Shown: one piece after another, positions 63,993 through 64,000 of the stretch
How positions within the stretch are numbered: the stretch's first letter is position 1
Layout: each line of letters begins with the position of its first letter
Assembly (NCBI RefSeq): GCF_001623075.1
Contig: NZ_LMCF01000016.1
Coordinates: forward strand, 62,001 to 126,000
Length of the DNA: 64,000 bases
Reading direction: 5' to 3'
Source: Pseudovibrio sp. Ad37
GTDB lineage: Bacteria > Pseudomonadota > Alphaproteobacteria > Rhizobiales > Stappiaceae
Position numbers and translations under genes: made by a program
The notes under the pieces: generated by a model
Told to the model about the DNA's origin: nothing
The model's database searches: none
The model's input: the letters and a program-made list of their open reading frames with translations, nothing else

Positions 63993-64000
63993 CGCAGTTG

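Noticed and set aside
1-64000. CRISPR arrays, tRNA and rRNA genes, prophage or restriction/defence genes
   Set aside because: No regularly spaced repeats, tRNA T-loop plus CCA patterns, rRNA segments or recognisable defence proteins were seen on either strand.

Overview
The window reads as ordinary chromosome of a mid-GC alphaproteobacterium. Support comes from the core cluster rpmH-rnpA-yidC-engB-argB-HAD phosphatase-dapD, the truA/fmt/def/rmuC group, a Caulobacter-type cpa/tad pilus locus and a MaoC-phosphotransacetylase fusion beside ackA. A marine Hyphomicrobiales lineage such as Pseudovibrio would fit, but that is inference from gene content and base composition, not a database match.

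Layout. (1) 0.1-10.8 kb: nucleoside uptake and catabolism, all on +: SorC-type regulator, BMP-type ABC importer (binding protein, double ATPase, two permeases), then cdd, pnp, deoC, deoA and deoB. (2) 11.1-16.0 kb: more nucleobase genes: a PHYHD1-like Fe(II)/2-oxoglutarate oxygenase directly joined to adenosine deaminase, a URC4-type uracil catabolism protein, uracil phosphoribosyltransferase, and a TrpF-like isomerase. (3) 16.2-27.3 kb: retropepsin-like protease, aldose epimerase, acetylpolyamine amidohydrolase, DUF805, dapE, two membrane proteins, truA, GNAT, fmt, def and rmuC. (4) 27.4-32.2 kb: LysR regulator divergent from a VOC protein, two tandem nitrilase paralogues and a GhrA-like reductase. 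(5) 32.3-46.8 kb: Flp/Tad pilus locus in two blocks (flp-like, cpaA-F, tadB-C, tadD; then a CpaC-N-domain protein and two TadE/F-like pseudopilins) with an M17 aminopeptidase, a MarR regulator and an NlpC/P60 hydrolase between them. (6) 47.1-52.7 kb: MaoC-Pta fusion, ackA, a probably dead dienelactone-hydrolase relative, HAD hydrolase, small membrane protein, a 600-bp gene-free stretch that looks like a structured RNA locus, and a DUF4265 gene. (7) 52.9-61.3 kb, all on -: dapD, LysR, pyrimidine 5'-nucleotidase-like HAD, argB, EAL phosphodiesterase, engB, yidC, rnpA and rpmH. (8) 61.7-64.0 kb: TVP38/TMEM64 membrane protein with a mercuric-reductase-like flavoprotein.

How it works together. Regions 1 and 2 would import nucleosides, deaminate cytidine and adenosine, phosphorolyse them to bases and (deoxy)ribose-1-phosphate, convert the sugar to acetaldehyde and glyceraldehyde-3-phosphate, and recycle or degrade uracil. 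The oxygenase inside this array has no textbook role there. Region 5 encodes most of a tight-adherence pilus; no TadG-like gene is visible.

The least explained element is 51.82-52.07 kb. It can be drawn as about eight consecutive hairpins closed by a long-range stem. Four loops have GNRA form on the + strand only, pointing to a + strand structured RNA of about 250 nt that I cannot assign to a known family.
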